NCBI RefSeq assembly: GCF_000513195.1
Contig: NZ_CBVI010000112.1
Location: 1 to 64,000, forward strand
Direction of reading: 5' to 3'
Length of the DNA: 64,000 nucleotides
DNA from: Bacteroides timonensis
GTDB lineage: Bacteria; Bacteroidota; Bacteroidia; Bacteroidales; Bacteroidaceae
The translations under genes and the position numbers were made by a program. A model generated the notes under the pieces. That model ran no database searches. It was not told the DNA's origin and saw only the letters and a list, made by a program, of their open reading frames with translations. Position 1 is the first letter of the stretch. Every line of letters starts with the position of its first letter. Shown here piece by piece: positions 8,026 through 17,260 of this stretch.

Positions 8026-10896
8026 ATGAAAATCAAGTTCTATCATAAACTGTTATTATTGACATGGCTATTGTGCCTATGGGCAGGCTGTTCAGACGAC
8101 CACTTCCTGAAGAAAGGGGAAGAAGTGCCCGAAGGCATGGAAAGAGTCAGAATAGACCTTTCGGGACTTGGGTTGGAGAAACAGACGGTGCAAACCCGTG
8201 GAATGGAAAACGGGACAGGAACAGAGAGTACTATTAGTAATGTATATATCCATATATATAAGCCTGACGGAACAGAAATTCCCGGCCTTGCCAATCCGTA
8301 TTCCGTACAAGGATATACATACGGCCCTACGCTGACAGGAGATGCAGAAGATGCAAGCGGATATGTCTCACTATATTTGCCCAATGGAACCATGGCGACA
8401 GATTATACAGTGCTGGTTTCGGCAGATCATGATATCGATCTTGTTCCGGAGCTGAATGGTTCAGCTTATCCGGCACCTCCTTTTTATATGTCCGGCATTT
8501 GTTCATCCTTTGATTATGATGCAAGCTACTATACCTATTCTGCCAATGTGTGGCTTTCACGGGGAGTGGCCAAAGTGCGTGCCTCTTTTTCCGTATCCGA
8601 TGACGTAGTGCCAGCCGGAACTACTATCGACCTACCCAACGTGACTATGCAACTGCTGAACGTCCCTGCCCGGATACGCCCCTTTGCTCCTTATGACAGT
8701 TACAAGAATCCTCCGGTCGCCGCCTATCCTTCCTACGTGAATACGATGCAGGCCGGGTGGAGTGATGCAACTCCCCGTTATGACTTACCGCAAAGGCAAG
8801 TGAACGAGTATACTGCGGGAGAAATAGATTTCAAAAACGGGAAGAACTACTATCCCATGTATGCCTACGAGAATTTTGTGACGGATACCTATACCGGCTC
8901 TGTCAAACTGAAAGTAAGCATTCCTCTGTATCGGCTGGTGAACGGCACCAAAATCTATCTGAAAACCCAGGAAAGAACCGTCTCCCTGAAGCGAGACAAT
9001 GACAGCACTTTGCTGCGGAATTACATCTATCCGGTAGATTTCATCGTGAAAAGCGGTGAAACAGTAGAAGTATGCACCGATATGCTGAAGTGGGAAGAAG
9101 AGAACTTCTATGATATTCTGGGGACTTACCTCACAGCATCCAATGTAGAAATGAACCAGACGGGAAGCATTCCCTGCAACTTCAAGACCGACGGAGACAC
9201 ATTGTTTGTGGACTGGAGCGACATACCCGCGGAGGTAAAGCGAAGCGGCATTGCCACCGCAACTCCCAATGTGACTTACTTCACGGGACTGGTTGCGGAA
9301 TCTGGTTCCATCCCATTGCAATGGAATACAACAGACGGCAACGTAGCCAAATCATATATGGGGTTCATTCGTAACCTGACATTACGGGTGGGAAATATCA
9401 CTCACCAAGTAGAGATAAGCTATATTCCCACCTTGGTAGTGGACTGCCACGTGATAGACATGCCGATGTATGCTTATGTAGAAGGTGGAAGCAGCGGAAA
9501 TAACCGTAACTATTATGGCGTAGAAAAAGCCAATACAGTGCTCGCTACCGCCACTATAGCGGATAGCGACCAATGCCCTTGGCTGCATCTGTCTCCGCAT
9601 AAAAGGTACAATGCGGCTGAGATGACAACATCCCTGTCAAACTCGGCGGTCTACATCCATTGCGATGAAAATTCATATACCTCCACCGACCGTTATGCCG
9701 TGATACAATATACACTGCCCGGTGACCTGGATGTGAATGGTGAAGCCCATCGATATGAATTGCGCATAAAGCAAGTGATTCCCGTGTTTGTAGGATACTG
9801 GGGTAAATATAATACCCAGTCAGGCTACTATACAGAGGCATTATACACGGAACAGATAGAAGAACTGGAACAAGGATATGTGCCTTATACGCTAACCAAC
9901 GCTCCGGTACGCTATACGGATCCTTGGGAAGGATACGGGCAGACCTTTGCCGGCTACCAACCCGCGGCTTATGACAATTACAAGAACGCAGATTACTGTG
10001 TGCTAAACTATTGCGCCTCAAAAAACAGGGCAGATGCCAACGGAAACATCGCAACGACAGACCGGAACTGGTTTGCCCCATCGGAATACCAGTTAGCGGG
10101 AATGATTGGTTTGGCCGACCGATACGACAGCAAACTGCAACAATCCATCAATGCAATGCCAGTCTGGCATTATGCTTCAACAGATTGTAACAGAGGTTCT
10201 GGTAGCGGTGCATTAGGCGTACACTTTGGAAGTAATAGAATTGGTCTTATTAATTATGGACAATGGGATGATAATGCAGTGCGATGCGTACGCACTTGCA
10301 ACGTAAGCGGGAAAATAGAGGTAAAGATACCTTCTTATCCAGTTGTTGATTTACAGAATCTGCCCGGCAACTATTACTCCAGTACGACATTATCCTTGCA
10401 AAAAGGAGCCACCTTAGGAGATACATATTCAGCTGCCAATACAGCTTACAAGAAGTTGCGGATTGCACGGTATTATGCCCGCAGTTCAGAGACTCCCAAC
10501 ATCGGCTATTCCACGACTTCCGTAAGGATGACTTGGGCGGCTGCAGTAGGATTGCCAGCTAGTTTCAACAACGCGTCTGCAACTACAGCAACAACAGCGA
10601 ACATGGTAGCAACGGGATGTAACGCCTATTGGGAGGATGACATCAGCGAAAAAGGGACCTGGAGATTGCCTACTGCCCGCGAAGCTGCCATCATCGCCAC
10701 ATTAAAGGGTCATTTAAATATTTACCTAGGGTCTGAAGAATACTGGACACAAACGGAGTTTTACCAGACATCTTACAATAGATATGATGGCACATATATC
10801 AGATATAACGACAATATCCCCCTTTATATGCACAATGCAAATCAAGCAAACAAAACGTATTACAGATCAGCCCGTTGTGTACGCGAAGAACCCTAA
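8026..10896 (+). CDS. Large surface lipoprotein, probable fimbrial tip adhesin
   Basis: 956 aa. Signal MKIKFYHKLLLLTWLLCLWAGC with the lipid Cys at 22. The residues around QTRGMENGTG (about 55) look like a fimbrillin processing site. The N-terminal half is fimbrillin/DUF4906-like. The C-terminal 350 residues hold two copies of a WRLPT/RCVR type module: one ends NAVRCVRT near residue 765, the other has GTWRLPTAREAAII near 890 and ends RSARCVREEP. In Bacteroidales such modules (DUF1566/FISUMP-like, C-lectin fold) are common at fimbrial tips and may bind ligand. The start is decided by a perfect AGGAGG at 8012-8017, 8 bp before the ATG, which is rare in this group. The gap to the previous gene is 14 bp. 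Confidence 0.75.
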   Translation: MKIKFYHKLLLLTWLLCLWAGCSDDHFLKKGEEVPEGMERVRIDLSGLGLEKQTVQTRGMENGTGTESTISNVYIHIYKPDGTEIPGLANPYSVQGYTYGPTLTGDAEDASGYVSLYLPNGTMATDYTVLVSADHDIDLVPELNGSAYPAPPFYMSGICSSFDYDASYYTYSANVWLSRGVAKVRASFSVSDDVVPAGTTIDLPNVTMQLLNVPARIRPFAPYDSYKNPPVAAYPSYVNTMQAGWSDATPRYDLPQRQVNEYTAGEIDFKNGKNYYPMYAYENFVTDTYTGSVKLKVSIPLYRLVNGTKIYLKTQERTVSLKRDNDSTLLRNYIYPVDFIVKSGETVEVCTDMLKWEEENFYDILGTYLTASNVEMNQTGSIPCNFKTDGDTLFVDWSDIPAEVKRSGIATATPNVTYFTGLVAESGSIPLQWNTTDGNVAKSYMGFIRNLTLRVGNITHQVEISYIPTLVVDCHVIDMPMYAYVEGGSSGNNRNYYGVEKANTVLATATIADSDQCPWLHLSPHKRYNAAEMTTSLSNSAVYIHCDENSYTSTDRYAVIQYTLPGDLDVNGEAHRYELRIKQVIPVFVGYWGKYNTQSGYYTEALYTEQIEELEQGYVPYTLTNAPVRYTDPWEGYGQTFAGYQPAAYDNYKNADYCVLNYCASKNRADANGNIATTDRNWFAPSEYQLAGMIGLADRYDSKLQQSINAMPVWHYASTDCNRGSGSGALGVHFGSNRIGLINYGQWDDNAVRCVRTCNVSGKIEVKIPSYPVVDLQNLPGNYYSSTTLSLQKGATLGDTYSAANTAYKKLRIARYYARSSETPNIGYSTTSVRMTWAAAVGLPASFNNASATTATTANMVATGCNAYWEDDISEKGTWRLPTAREAAIIATLKGHLNIYLGSEEYWTQTEFYQTSYNRYDGTYIRYNDNIPLYMHNANQANKTYYRSARCVREEP

Positions 10897-10908
10897 AAAG
10901 AAAGAATC

Positions 10909-13029
10909 ATGAAACAGAAACAGTTGATAAAATTAAGCTACCTCATCACTCTGCTATATATGATGGCAGGCTGCAACTCTGATCCTCTGATACTGGAACA
11001 GCCTGATTCTACATTGGCATTGCTAATGCCGGATCCGGAAACAATAGCAGTGAGAAGTACCGCCACAGAGTCCGAATGCCGGATAGACGAATTGGTCGTA
11101 CTGGCCTACCGGGGAGCATCCAACACTCCGGTTTTTGGCAAACAATATAGCGGCGCCGGTTTGAATGCCGTGCTTTTGGGCAACGGCACGAATTCGCCCA
11201 AACTATCATTCACCACCGAATATGTCCCCCAGGACGGTGATTGCCTTTATTTATTTGCCAATCCTACAGTTGCCATTCCTATCACCCAAGAGAAGGATAA
11301 AATAGCAACAGAACTGCACGGAACGCTGAGCGAAACGACCACAGAAGATGTATTGCCGATATCGGGAATGGTGGCATCTTGGAATAACGCAGTGACCAAT
11401 GTCTGCGTAATGAAACGTGCTGTAGCCAAAGTGCAGGTAGAGATTTCCGCAGTAACACAGAGCGGCGAAGCTTTTGAAGGACAGACAGTGACGTGGAAAC
11501 CACTGAACTATAATCAAAGAATATATCTTTCTGAACAAGCGGCCATGACGACCGGTGATTACGCGGGAGGCTACTCCAATCGCTTCGTAAGTGCGGATAT
11601 GGCAACGTCCGTCTATATACCGGAGTATCAGAATCACAATTATGCCCAAGGAATGGAACTGACCGATGAAGGACGGTTCAATGCCAACCGCTGCTGCGTG
11701 CTGCTACAAGTGGAAGGTAGCACCGGAAAGTATAATGGCTATTATCGGTTGGATTTCCATCGGGATGCCCGGTATCTGGATATTAAACGCAATTACCATT
11801 ATATATTCCATATCACTAAAGTAAGGAGCAACGGATATGATACGTATGAAGAAGCATTAAACAATCCACCCAGCAATATAGAATATGAAATAGTGGTAGA
11901 TGCTGCCGGAAATACAAGTGCATCCAACGGGCAGTATGCAATCTCTGCCACAAACGACCATTGTATCATCTATGGAGGGTACAATGGCTATTATGAAACC
12001 AAAGATTATGTGGTGGCCAGCGCAAAAGCTATCATGGGGACGGATGCTACCTTGAATAACATTACCACCAATTCTATCGAATGCAACGGAGACGGGTGTA
12101 CTCTTCTCAGCCCCGATAAGCTCACCAATGACAATGCGGAGATAAAGATTGCAACAGATTTGAACTTTACCGGTGGGACAATCGCTATTCGGCTAGGGAA
12201 TCTGAAGAAAACAATAACCATTGAAAGAGAAAACATATTGGATGCACATCCGGTGGTGAAGACCTTGAAGGGTACTCTGTCCGCTTTCTACACAGTCGAG
12301 AACAATCTGACAGGTGAAATCAAGACTTTCGACAACGGTGATGGCACCTACCGCCTATGCATCCCCGAAAATGTATATCCCACCAATGCCCTTCAGGTAT
12401 ATGACGACCTCGCAGTGGAGGTCGAACCGGAGTTTGAAGAGAAAGGTGCCGTATGCTATGCCTCTACGCTGGAAAGCGGAACATCCGGCGGCAAAGTCAC
12501 CCGCCTTGTGATAAACCAGGCGGCTCCTGAATACATCGGCTGGTTCGGAGGAAAAGGCAATCTCAGCAGAGACATACCTTATACGTACTACGACCGCCGG
12601 TTGCTGATGGAGAGCATCGAAGAAGAAACCGGCAAGCAATTTTATTCTACAGACAATTATTCCGAAGCACCAGGCAATATAGAAAACGGCTTGGCAAATA
12701 CCATGGCAACAGGAATGTTGACTGAATTCCAAGCTGCCAACTATTGCTACTTAAAGAATGACAGAAACGGCAATGGAGCAGTAGACACTGATGAACCCGT
12801 CTTATGGTATCTGCCCGCCCATAACCAATTGATGGGAATATGGATATGCAAAGAGAACATTCAGCGGAAAGATGACTTAAATTCAGGTTATTATTGGGGG
12901 TCGGAAAAAGCATGGAACGCCTTGGAAGGCTATTGGACCGGATGGTTTAGTTCTTTCTTTCACGGGGCAGCTGCATACGGTCAGATGTCCACCCTGTATC
13001 GTGTCCGTTGCGTACGGGATATAGAATAA
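10909..13029 (+). CDS. Surface lipoprotein, fimbrial accessory or tip subunit
   Basis: 706 aa. Signal MKQKQLIKLSYLITLLYMMAGC (Cys 22). Near residue 45 there is VRSTATESEC. The N-terminal 330 residues have fimbrillin-like strands, including VCVMKRAVAKVQVEIS, the usual AVAKV strand of Mfa-type accessory proteins. The C-terminal region contains LWYLPAHNQLMGIW and ends YRVRCVRDIE, so it carries a variant of the module seen in its neighbours. It lies 12 bp after the 956-aa gene and 11 bp before the next start, clearly in the same operon. Surface display on the fimbria is inferred; the ligand is unknown. Confidence 0.75.
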   Translation: MKQKQLIKLSYLITLLYMMAGCNSDPLILEQPDSTLALLMPDPETIAVRSTATESECRIDELVVLAYRGASNTPVFGKQYSGAGLNAVLLGNGTNSPKLSFTTEYVPQDGDCLYLFANPTVAIPITQEKDKIATELHGTLSETTTEDVLPISGMVASWNNAVTNVCVMKRAVAKVQVEISAVTQSGEAFEGQTVTWKPLNYNQRIYLSEQAAMTTGDYAGGYSNRFVSADMATSVYIPEYQNHNYAQGMELTDEGRFNANRCCVLLQVEGSTGKYNGYYRLDFHRDARYLDIKRNYHYIFHITKVRSNGYDTYEEALNNPPSNIEYEIVVDAAGNTSASNGQYAISATNDHCIIYGGYNGYYETKDYVVASAKAIMGTDATLNNITTNSIECNGDGCTLLSPDKLTNDNAEIKIATDLNFTGGTIAIRLGNLKKTITIERENILDAHPVVKTLKGTLSAFYTVENNLTGEIKTFDNGDGTYRLCIPENVYPTNALQVYDDLAVEVEPEFEEKGAVCYASTLESGTSGGKVTRLVINQAAPEYIGWFGGKGNLSRDIPYTYYDRRLLMESIEEETGKQFYSTDNYSEAPGNIENGLANTMATGMLTEFQAANYCYLKNDRNGNGAVDTDEPVLWYLPAHNQLMGIWICKENIQRKDDLNSGYYWGSEKAWNALEGYWTGWFSSFFHGAAAYGQMSTLYRVRCVRDIE

Positions 13030-13040
13030 CTCAAAATAAG

Positions 13041-13694
13041 ATGAATAGTATGAAACAAAAAACAGCAAGTATATTATTAGGACTCTATATGGCTTTGTTT
13101 GCAGCAGGCAGTGCACGCGCCCAGCAAGTTACTGTAAAAACGGTGAATTCCGACTCTTATATTGCTATAGACAATGCCCGCATTCCCTCCAAAGCCAGAA
13201 AAACATCCGCAGAAGTAGCGTCAACCATAGATGCAAGCACGGGAGTAACTGTTCAGCATAATGATACAGAAGCGACTAATGCAAAGGTTTCCCCGTATTT
13301 CATCATCGCACCTACTGATACCGACATAAACGGCGTCCACAGCAACAACAACAATGTGGATTGGTCTGAAGCAGCAACCTCCTGCAGACGATATAGAGGT
13401 ATATCCGGCACAGACGAAGAAGGTTCATGGCGTCCTCCAACACAACGTGAACTGGAACTGATATGGGTATTGACTCCCAAGATAAAAGAAGTAGTAACTA
13501 CTCGTGGCATTGGCTTTACCTTCTACGATACCTATTGTACTTACTGGACTTCCACAACATTCAGTGAAGACATAAATAAAGCATGGCATGTAGACATGAA
13601 CGATGGCAATACAAATACATCTGAGAAATTGAAAGCCACGTCAGCAACTACCCAAATAGCCAGATATGTACGATGTATTCGTGATATAAAATAG
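13041..13694 (+). CDS. Secreted single-module RCVRD-type protein
   Basis: 217 aa from the ATG at 13041 (a second ATG at 13050 is possible). It has a signal-peptidase-I signal, not a lipobox: hydrophobic core then GSARAQQV. The mature protein is little more than one DUF1566/FISUMP-like module: DWSEAATSCRRYRG, GSWRPPTQRELELIW, YWTSTTFSEDINKAW and the end YVRCIRDIK. It is therefore a free-standing version of the C-terminal module of the preceding proteins. It closes the operon, and its job may be to bind the same ligand or to cap the fimbria. No transmembrane anchor is seen. Confidence 0.75.
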   Translation: MNSMKQKTASILLGLYMALFAAGSARAQQVTVKTVNSDSYIAIDNARIPSKARKTSAEVASTIDASTGVTVQHNDTEATNAKVSPYFIIAPTDTDINGVHSNNNNVDWSEAATSCRRYRGISGTDEEGSWRPPTQRELELIWVLTPKIKEVVTTRGIGFTFYDTYCTYWTSTTFSEDINKAWHVDMNDGNTNTSEKLKATSATTQIARYVRCIRDIK

Positions 13695-13837
13695 AGTGCA
13701 CAAATGAATAAGACGTGGTCTTGGAATAAATAATGATATGTTTGAACTTTGCACTTAAAAAAATCTCACGCCGGCAATCGGAAGGCAGACTACAAAAGAG
13801 TTAACCTCTCTTTACATAAGGAAAAGAATACAGGATA

Positions 13838-13963
13838 TAGTAAAAAGGGTAGAATAGGGGAGTAAAAATAGAATAGGGAAAGTTTATGCACCGCTAATAT
13901 AATGAGGAAGGCGAGATCGAGTCTTTCATACGGAAGACTTATCCAGAACCTCATAAAGTTCTA
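13838..13963. repeat. Right copy of the direct repeat flanking the fimbrial locus
   Basis: Matches 501-630 in the same orientation: TAGTAAAA, AGGGGA, TAAAAATAGAA and AGGGAAA in the same order, and the same CATAAAGTTC-type end. It ends only 2 bp before the Fur box. Confidence 0.6.
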
Positions 13964-13965
13964 AT

Positions 13966-13984
13966 GATAATGATAATCATTATC
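13966..13984. promoter_or_regulatory. Perfect 19-bp Fur-box consensus
   Basis: The sequence GATAATGATAATCATTATC is identical at all 19 positions to the classic enterobacterial iron box, two 9-bp arms around a central A. It lies 271 bp past the last fimbrial gene and 160 bp before the stop of the leftward genes, so no annotated gene starts next to it. It could control a small RNA, or be a leftover from a lost iron-uptake gene. Confidence 0.75.
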
Positions 13985-14143
13985 ACGAGCAAGAAATTTA
14001 TAGATGGATTTCAAATGCGAGTTTTCTCCAAACAGGATATTTCTTGCCCCAAAAACTATACATCATAAATCAGACCTGTTGTCACATTGCCATCTAAAAT
14101 GAAAATTAAGGAAAAATCTATTCGACTTATTTTTCCTGATCCC

Positions 14144-14356
14144 TCATTTCACAATTATAGGTAATATGACAATATAGTCTGATTTACGATCCTGTTCATC
14201 AGTAAAAGAGAAAGAACTCTTCTCAATCGAAGAAATACTCATATAAGCCTCATGTTCACAAAGGGAAGGTTGTGCATTGGAAAAACCTTCGGCTTTTGAA
14301 AGATTGCCAGCACGATAACTATAAGTTATACCGTCATCGGTTATGAGCTCTATTGC
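14144..14356 (-). pseudogene. C-terminal piece in another frame of the 14350-15258 gene
   Basis: Reading leftward, a 70-codon open frame starts where the 302-aa gene stops: AIELITDDGITYSYRAGN near its start, YIVILPIIVK at its end. Two stops (TGA, TAG) close it just upstream, and it has no start codon. One extra G at the junction (AGG CAA to AGG GCA) would fuse it to the 302-aa protein after VCDR. The most economical reading is a one-base frameshift near 14357. Confidence 0.45.
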
Positions 14357-15258
14357 CTATCACAAACAAGATTTTGTACAGCATGAGGAAAAGAGAACAT
14401 GCCAAACTTCACCGATTCCGGAGATGTGGCATTTATGACAAGCTGTTCTCCGGTCGTTCCTCCATAGTCTAAACCAAAGGTTGTAAGTACCTTCCGATAT
14501 TGGTAAAAATATGTAAACATTCCTGGTATCTCTTCAAGCTCCGTTTGCATTTTATGGATATTTATCGCTGTCTTAGTTGTCAATAGGCCTTTTGTTCCAC
14601 CATCCGGCATATAAATAACCTCTGAAAAGTTAGTGCCGACGGCCTCTAACCAACGATTACTATAATGTAAAGTATGGAGCGTATAGGATTTATTGGGGAA
14701 ATAGTACCTCAAATCTTCAAATGCTTCATCAAATTCCACTTCAAACTGCTCAAGCAACGTACTTGTACCATACAAATAGATGTAATATTTGTCTTTATAA
14801 TAATAAACAGGTGTAAGTTTGTGCCTTGAGAGAAAGGAGAAAAATGCTTGATCTGTTTTGAAAAGAGTCAGATAAGTATCATAGGACAACAAAAAACTCC
14901 AAGAAAGAGGTGAATGCAAATTATCTTCCATAGTAGCAGGGACAAAAAGTTCTTTTGAACTCAATTCCACTAATCCGGCAGTCACCTCTTTTGGCATCAG
15001 TTGCGAATAAGGATAGTTGATTTTTATATCATCAAAATCCTTCGTACGTAACAAAGGCAAAATGGAATCTTCTGTACATTCAAAATAGATATAAGCCGTA
15101 TTTACATCTCCATGATTCTCAAATGAGCTGATATTTACGCCTCCGATAGCTCCTAAAAGAGCCACCGGATAATCATAATCACCATTGTGTTCCCAATCGC
15201 AAACACTAACATAACCATTGTATTTTGTAAGAGTATTCATATTATAACTTTTTATCAA
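14350..15258 (-). CDS. Unrecognised 302-aa protein, possibly frameshifted at its end
   Basis: No family recognised. A second start (MNTLTKYNGY, 15240) is equally likely. The sequence is rich in aromatic residues (YYYKDKYYIYLYG near residue 150) with no signal peptide or membrane segment, suggesting a soluble cytoplasmic protein. It overlaps the 167-aa gene by 4 bp (ATGA type), so the two are translationally coupled. A further 70 codons in the next frame may be its true C-terminus. It belongs to the leftward cluster that includes the Hsp70 paralogue. Function unknown. Confidence 0.65.
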   Translation of the reverse strand: MIKSYNMNTLTKYNGYVSVCDWEHNGDYDYPVALLGAIGGVNISSFENHGDVNTAYIYFECTEDSILPLLRTKDFDDIKINYPYSQLMPKEVTAGLVELSSKELFVPATMEDNLHSPLSWSFLLSYDTYLTLFKTDQAFFSFLSRHKLTPVYYYKDKYYIYLYGTSTLLEQFEVEFDEAFEDLRYYFPNKSYTLHTLHYSNRWLEAVGTNFSEVIYMPDGGTKGLLTTKTAINIHKMQTELEEIPGMFTYFYQYRKVLTTFGLDYGGTTGEQLVINATSPESVKFGMFSFPHAVQNLVCDRQ

Positions 15259-15758
15259 ACGAAATAGAGTTTTTTATATTCCTCCATACAGAAAGCATTA
15301 TACTCGTCTTCATTCGTACCTTTTTCAATAGCTGTATCAATGATATCACCCATTTCTTCAAAGGTTATTTCTGATGCGATACATACCGTTTTCTCACTAT
15401 CAGCAAGAAAAATATCATAATAGTCATAAGTATACGATATAAGCACATATCCTTTGAATAGACGACCATTCACCTTAAATTTAAGTGTTGGCTTTTCCTT
15501 GTACTGAGTGGCAATAAAACCTTCGATACCCCAAGACATGAGCACATTCATATCATTCATTGTAAATAATTGTTCTCTTATCGTTTTCACGATCTCCAAT
15601 ACTTCTAATTTATCCATAAGAATAAGATTTTTATTCCCTACTTTCATCTCTGATTTCAGGAGATTAATTTTTATTTTCTGCTTCTCTGATAAACCTCGTA
15701 TTCCGGCAAAACTTTCGGAGAAATACTCTCCGGTATAGACGGAGGAAGATTTCTTCAT
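15255..15758 (-). CDS. Unrecognised 167-aa protein
   Basis: No family recognised. The N-terminus is basic and helical (LSEKQKIKINLLKSEMK), followed by a compact alpha/beta region with a tyrosine-rich core (YTYDYYDIFLADSEKT). The C-terminus is acidic. No signal peptide or membrane segment. It is the upstream partner of the 302-aa gene and overlaps it by 4 bp. A Bacteroidota-type promoter box is not obvious in front of it; the 780 bp upstream holds iteron-like sites instead. Possible roles such as a toxin/immunity pair or replicon accessory genes are guesses from size and context. Confidence 0.6.
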   Translation of the reverse strand: MKKSSSVYTGEYFSESFAGIRGLSEKQKIKINLLKSEMKVGNKNLILMDKLEVLEIVKTIREQLFTMNDMNVLMSWGIEGFIATQYKEKPTLKFKVNGRLFKGYVLISYTYDYYDIFLADSEKTVCIASEITFEEMGDIIDTAIEKGTNEDEYNAFCMEEYKKLYFV

Positions 15759-16538
15759 GAAAGCAATGCCTGTTTTGCCGAAGAATACACAGGAGGGTTA
15801 TTTACTTTGCAGAAATAAAAAGTTCATCACCTCAATTCTGGGATAGAATAACATAAACGAAAAATATAAAAGCATATAGGAAGGGCAAAGGCTTTTGGCA
15901 AAAATGGAAGTAGTAATTCGACAAAAAAGGAACTCTCTGTTATAGATATATTATTGATTCACAAAACATTATAAGATTTTATAAAAGTTATATTTAGGAT
16001 TTTAAAAGAGGAAGACAGAAATATATAAATGGCAGAAACCAAATCGAATATAAAAATGGCAATGAAAACAGTCAAATTCATGTTTTATATATATACTTAA
16101 TATACAAAGAATTAAATATATAATATTAATTCTTTAGTTTAGATGTATTCATTCACTATTCGACAAAAATGGAAGTTGTTGCAAATAAGTAAGAGCCAAT
16201 GAACATTCTCCTTCAAAAGGCCAAGTTCTGGATAAGGCAATACTTGAATTGTCTTTCATACCGATTTGTCGAATAGCAAGTTACGCACTCAATATATATA
16301 GAAAAAAATACCGATTTGTCGAAAAAGTATAGAAAACCATGAAACTCAGCACACAAGTGTTGTTTTCAGTTCCCAAAATACAAAAGAACGAAAGGTAAAA
16401 TTGACCAATATTCAGGAGTAGGGGAAAGAGTTGAAAGGGCTAACGGAAAAGGAAGCAAAGAATAACAGGAAACCGGTGTTCTTTTCTCTAAACAAAAAAA
16501 CTCTGGAACATATCAACCATCATTCTCTACATCTCCAC
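15759..16538. other. 780-bp noncoding stretch with iteron-like sites
   Basis: AT-rich, without a supported gene. It carries one TTACTTTGCAGAA box (15802-15814) and four copies of the site found in the replication array at 49-51 kb (listed separately). The rest shows poly-A and TATA runs only. Confidence 0.6.
15917..16323. repeat. Four iteron-like sites matching the 49-51 kb array
   Basis: Two sites read TTCGACAAAAAAGGAAC (15917-15933) and TTCGACAAAAATGGAAG (16159-16175). Two read TACCGATTTGTCGAA in the opposite orientation (16259-16273 and 16309-16323). The last form is identical to the complement of the array member at 50809-50823. No rep gene is adjacent here. Confidence 0.65.
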
Positions 16539-16757
16539 TTAAGGTGATTTACCCGGATTAGATTCATCGTCTACTTTATCATCGGAATAACCGACAATGG
16601 CACGAATAGTACAGAACAAGGCTGCTATTACTGTAGCAAGGATAGTTCGAAGCGTAAGATTCAATCCGAATGATCCAAGAATATACGAACATGCAAGAAG
16701 AGCGATTATCAATAAAATTAGAATGGTTCTTTTTTTCATTAAAATGTTTATTTTCAT
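16539..16757 (-). CDS. Small two-helix membrane protein
   Basis: 72 aa, or 66 aa from the second Met (16739). Two hydrophobic segments, about residues 11-30 (TILILLIIALLACSYILGS) and 35-52, form a likely membrane hairpin. The C-terminus is acidic and hydrophilic. A Cys inside the first segment (LLAC) is a weak lipobox; a helical hairpin is the better reading. It is 3 bp downstream of the 125-aa gene and so probably in its operon. No family recognised. Confidence 0.55.
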   Translation of the reverse strand: MKINILMKKRTILILLIIALLACSYILGSFGLNLTLRTILATVIAALFCTIRAIVGYSDDKVDDESNPGKSP

Positions 16758-16760
16758 TAT

Positions 16761-17138
16761 TTACTTGCGAGAAGAAAGGGAAGGCCGATGGTTATACTCA
16801 AAGTATATTTCATGGAACAGCCCCAATTGCACCCACTTATCAGCATCTTCCACCGTTATCGTATGGGCTCTCATGCGTTGTCTAAACTCACCATCTGTCA
16901 GTTCAACCAGTCGTTCTATTGCTTCTTCCTGATTAACAGAAGGAATTGGTAATATTGTATTTTCCGGGAAGATATGGTTACCATTGACGAAGCGTACAAA
17001 AATTGTATCCGCGTCATATCCCAACATTAATTCATGCCGTTTTTTCAACAAATGCATATAGCTGTCCTTATCCAAGACCTCCCAGCGGTAGCCTTGATTT
17101 ACCAGACTTATCAGTTCTTTCAAAATGGTTATATCCAT
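16761..17138 (-). CDS. Unrecognised 125-aa soluble protein
   Basis: Begins MDITILKELISLVNQGYRW. Mixed alpha/beta with many charged residues, no signal or membrane segment, no cysteine. The size and composition resemble small immunity or adaptor proteins, but no diagnostic motif is visible. It is followed after 3 bp by the small membrane protein and preceded by the short gene at 17261. The function cannot be stated. Confidence 0.6.
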   Translation of the reverse strand: MDITILKELISLVNQGYRWEVLDKDSYMHLLKKRHELMLGYDADTIFVRFVNGNHIFPENTILPIPSVNQEEAIERLVELTDGEFRQRMRAHTITVEDADKWVQLGLFHEIYFEYNHRPSLSSRK

Positions 17139-17260
17139 AAGATAATTTTACAAAAGAAATTTATTGATGAAAAGGATTTTCCTATCTCTTCCCGGACTTT
17201 TAAATTAACTTCTCTTCAAGCGAAAGTAAAAAAACACATCCAGCCCGGACTTATAAGCCT

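Noticed and set aside
8026-13694. Diversity-generating retroelement acting on the RCVRD modules
   Set aside because: No template repeat or DGR-type reverse transcriptase found in the window; the only RT is a broken group II intron protein far away.
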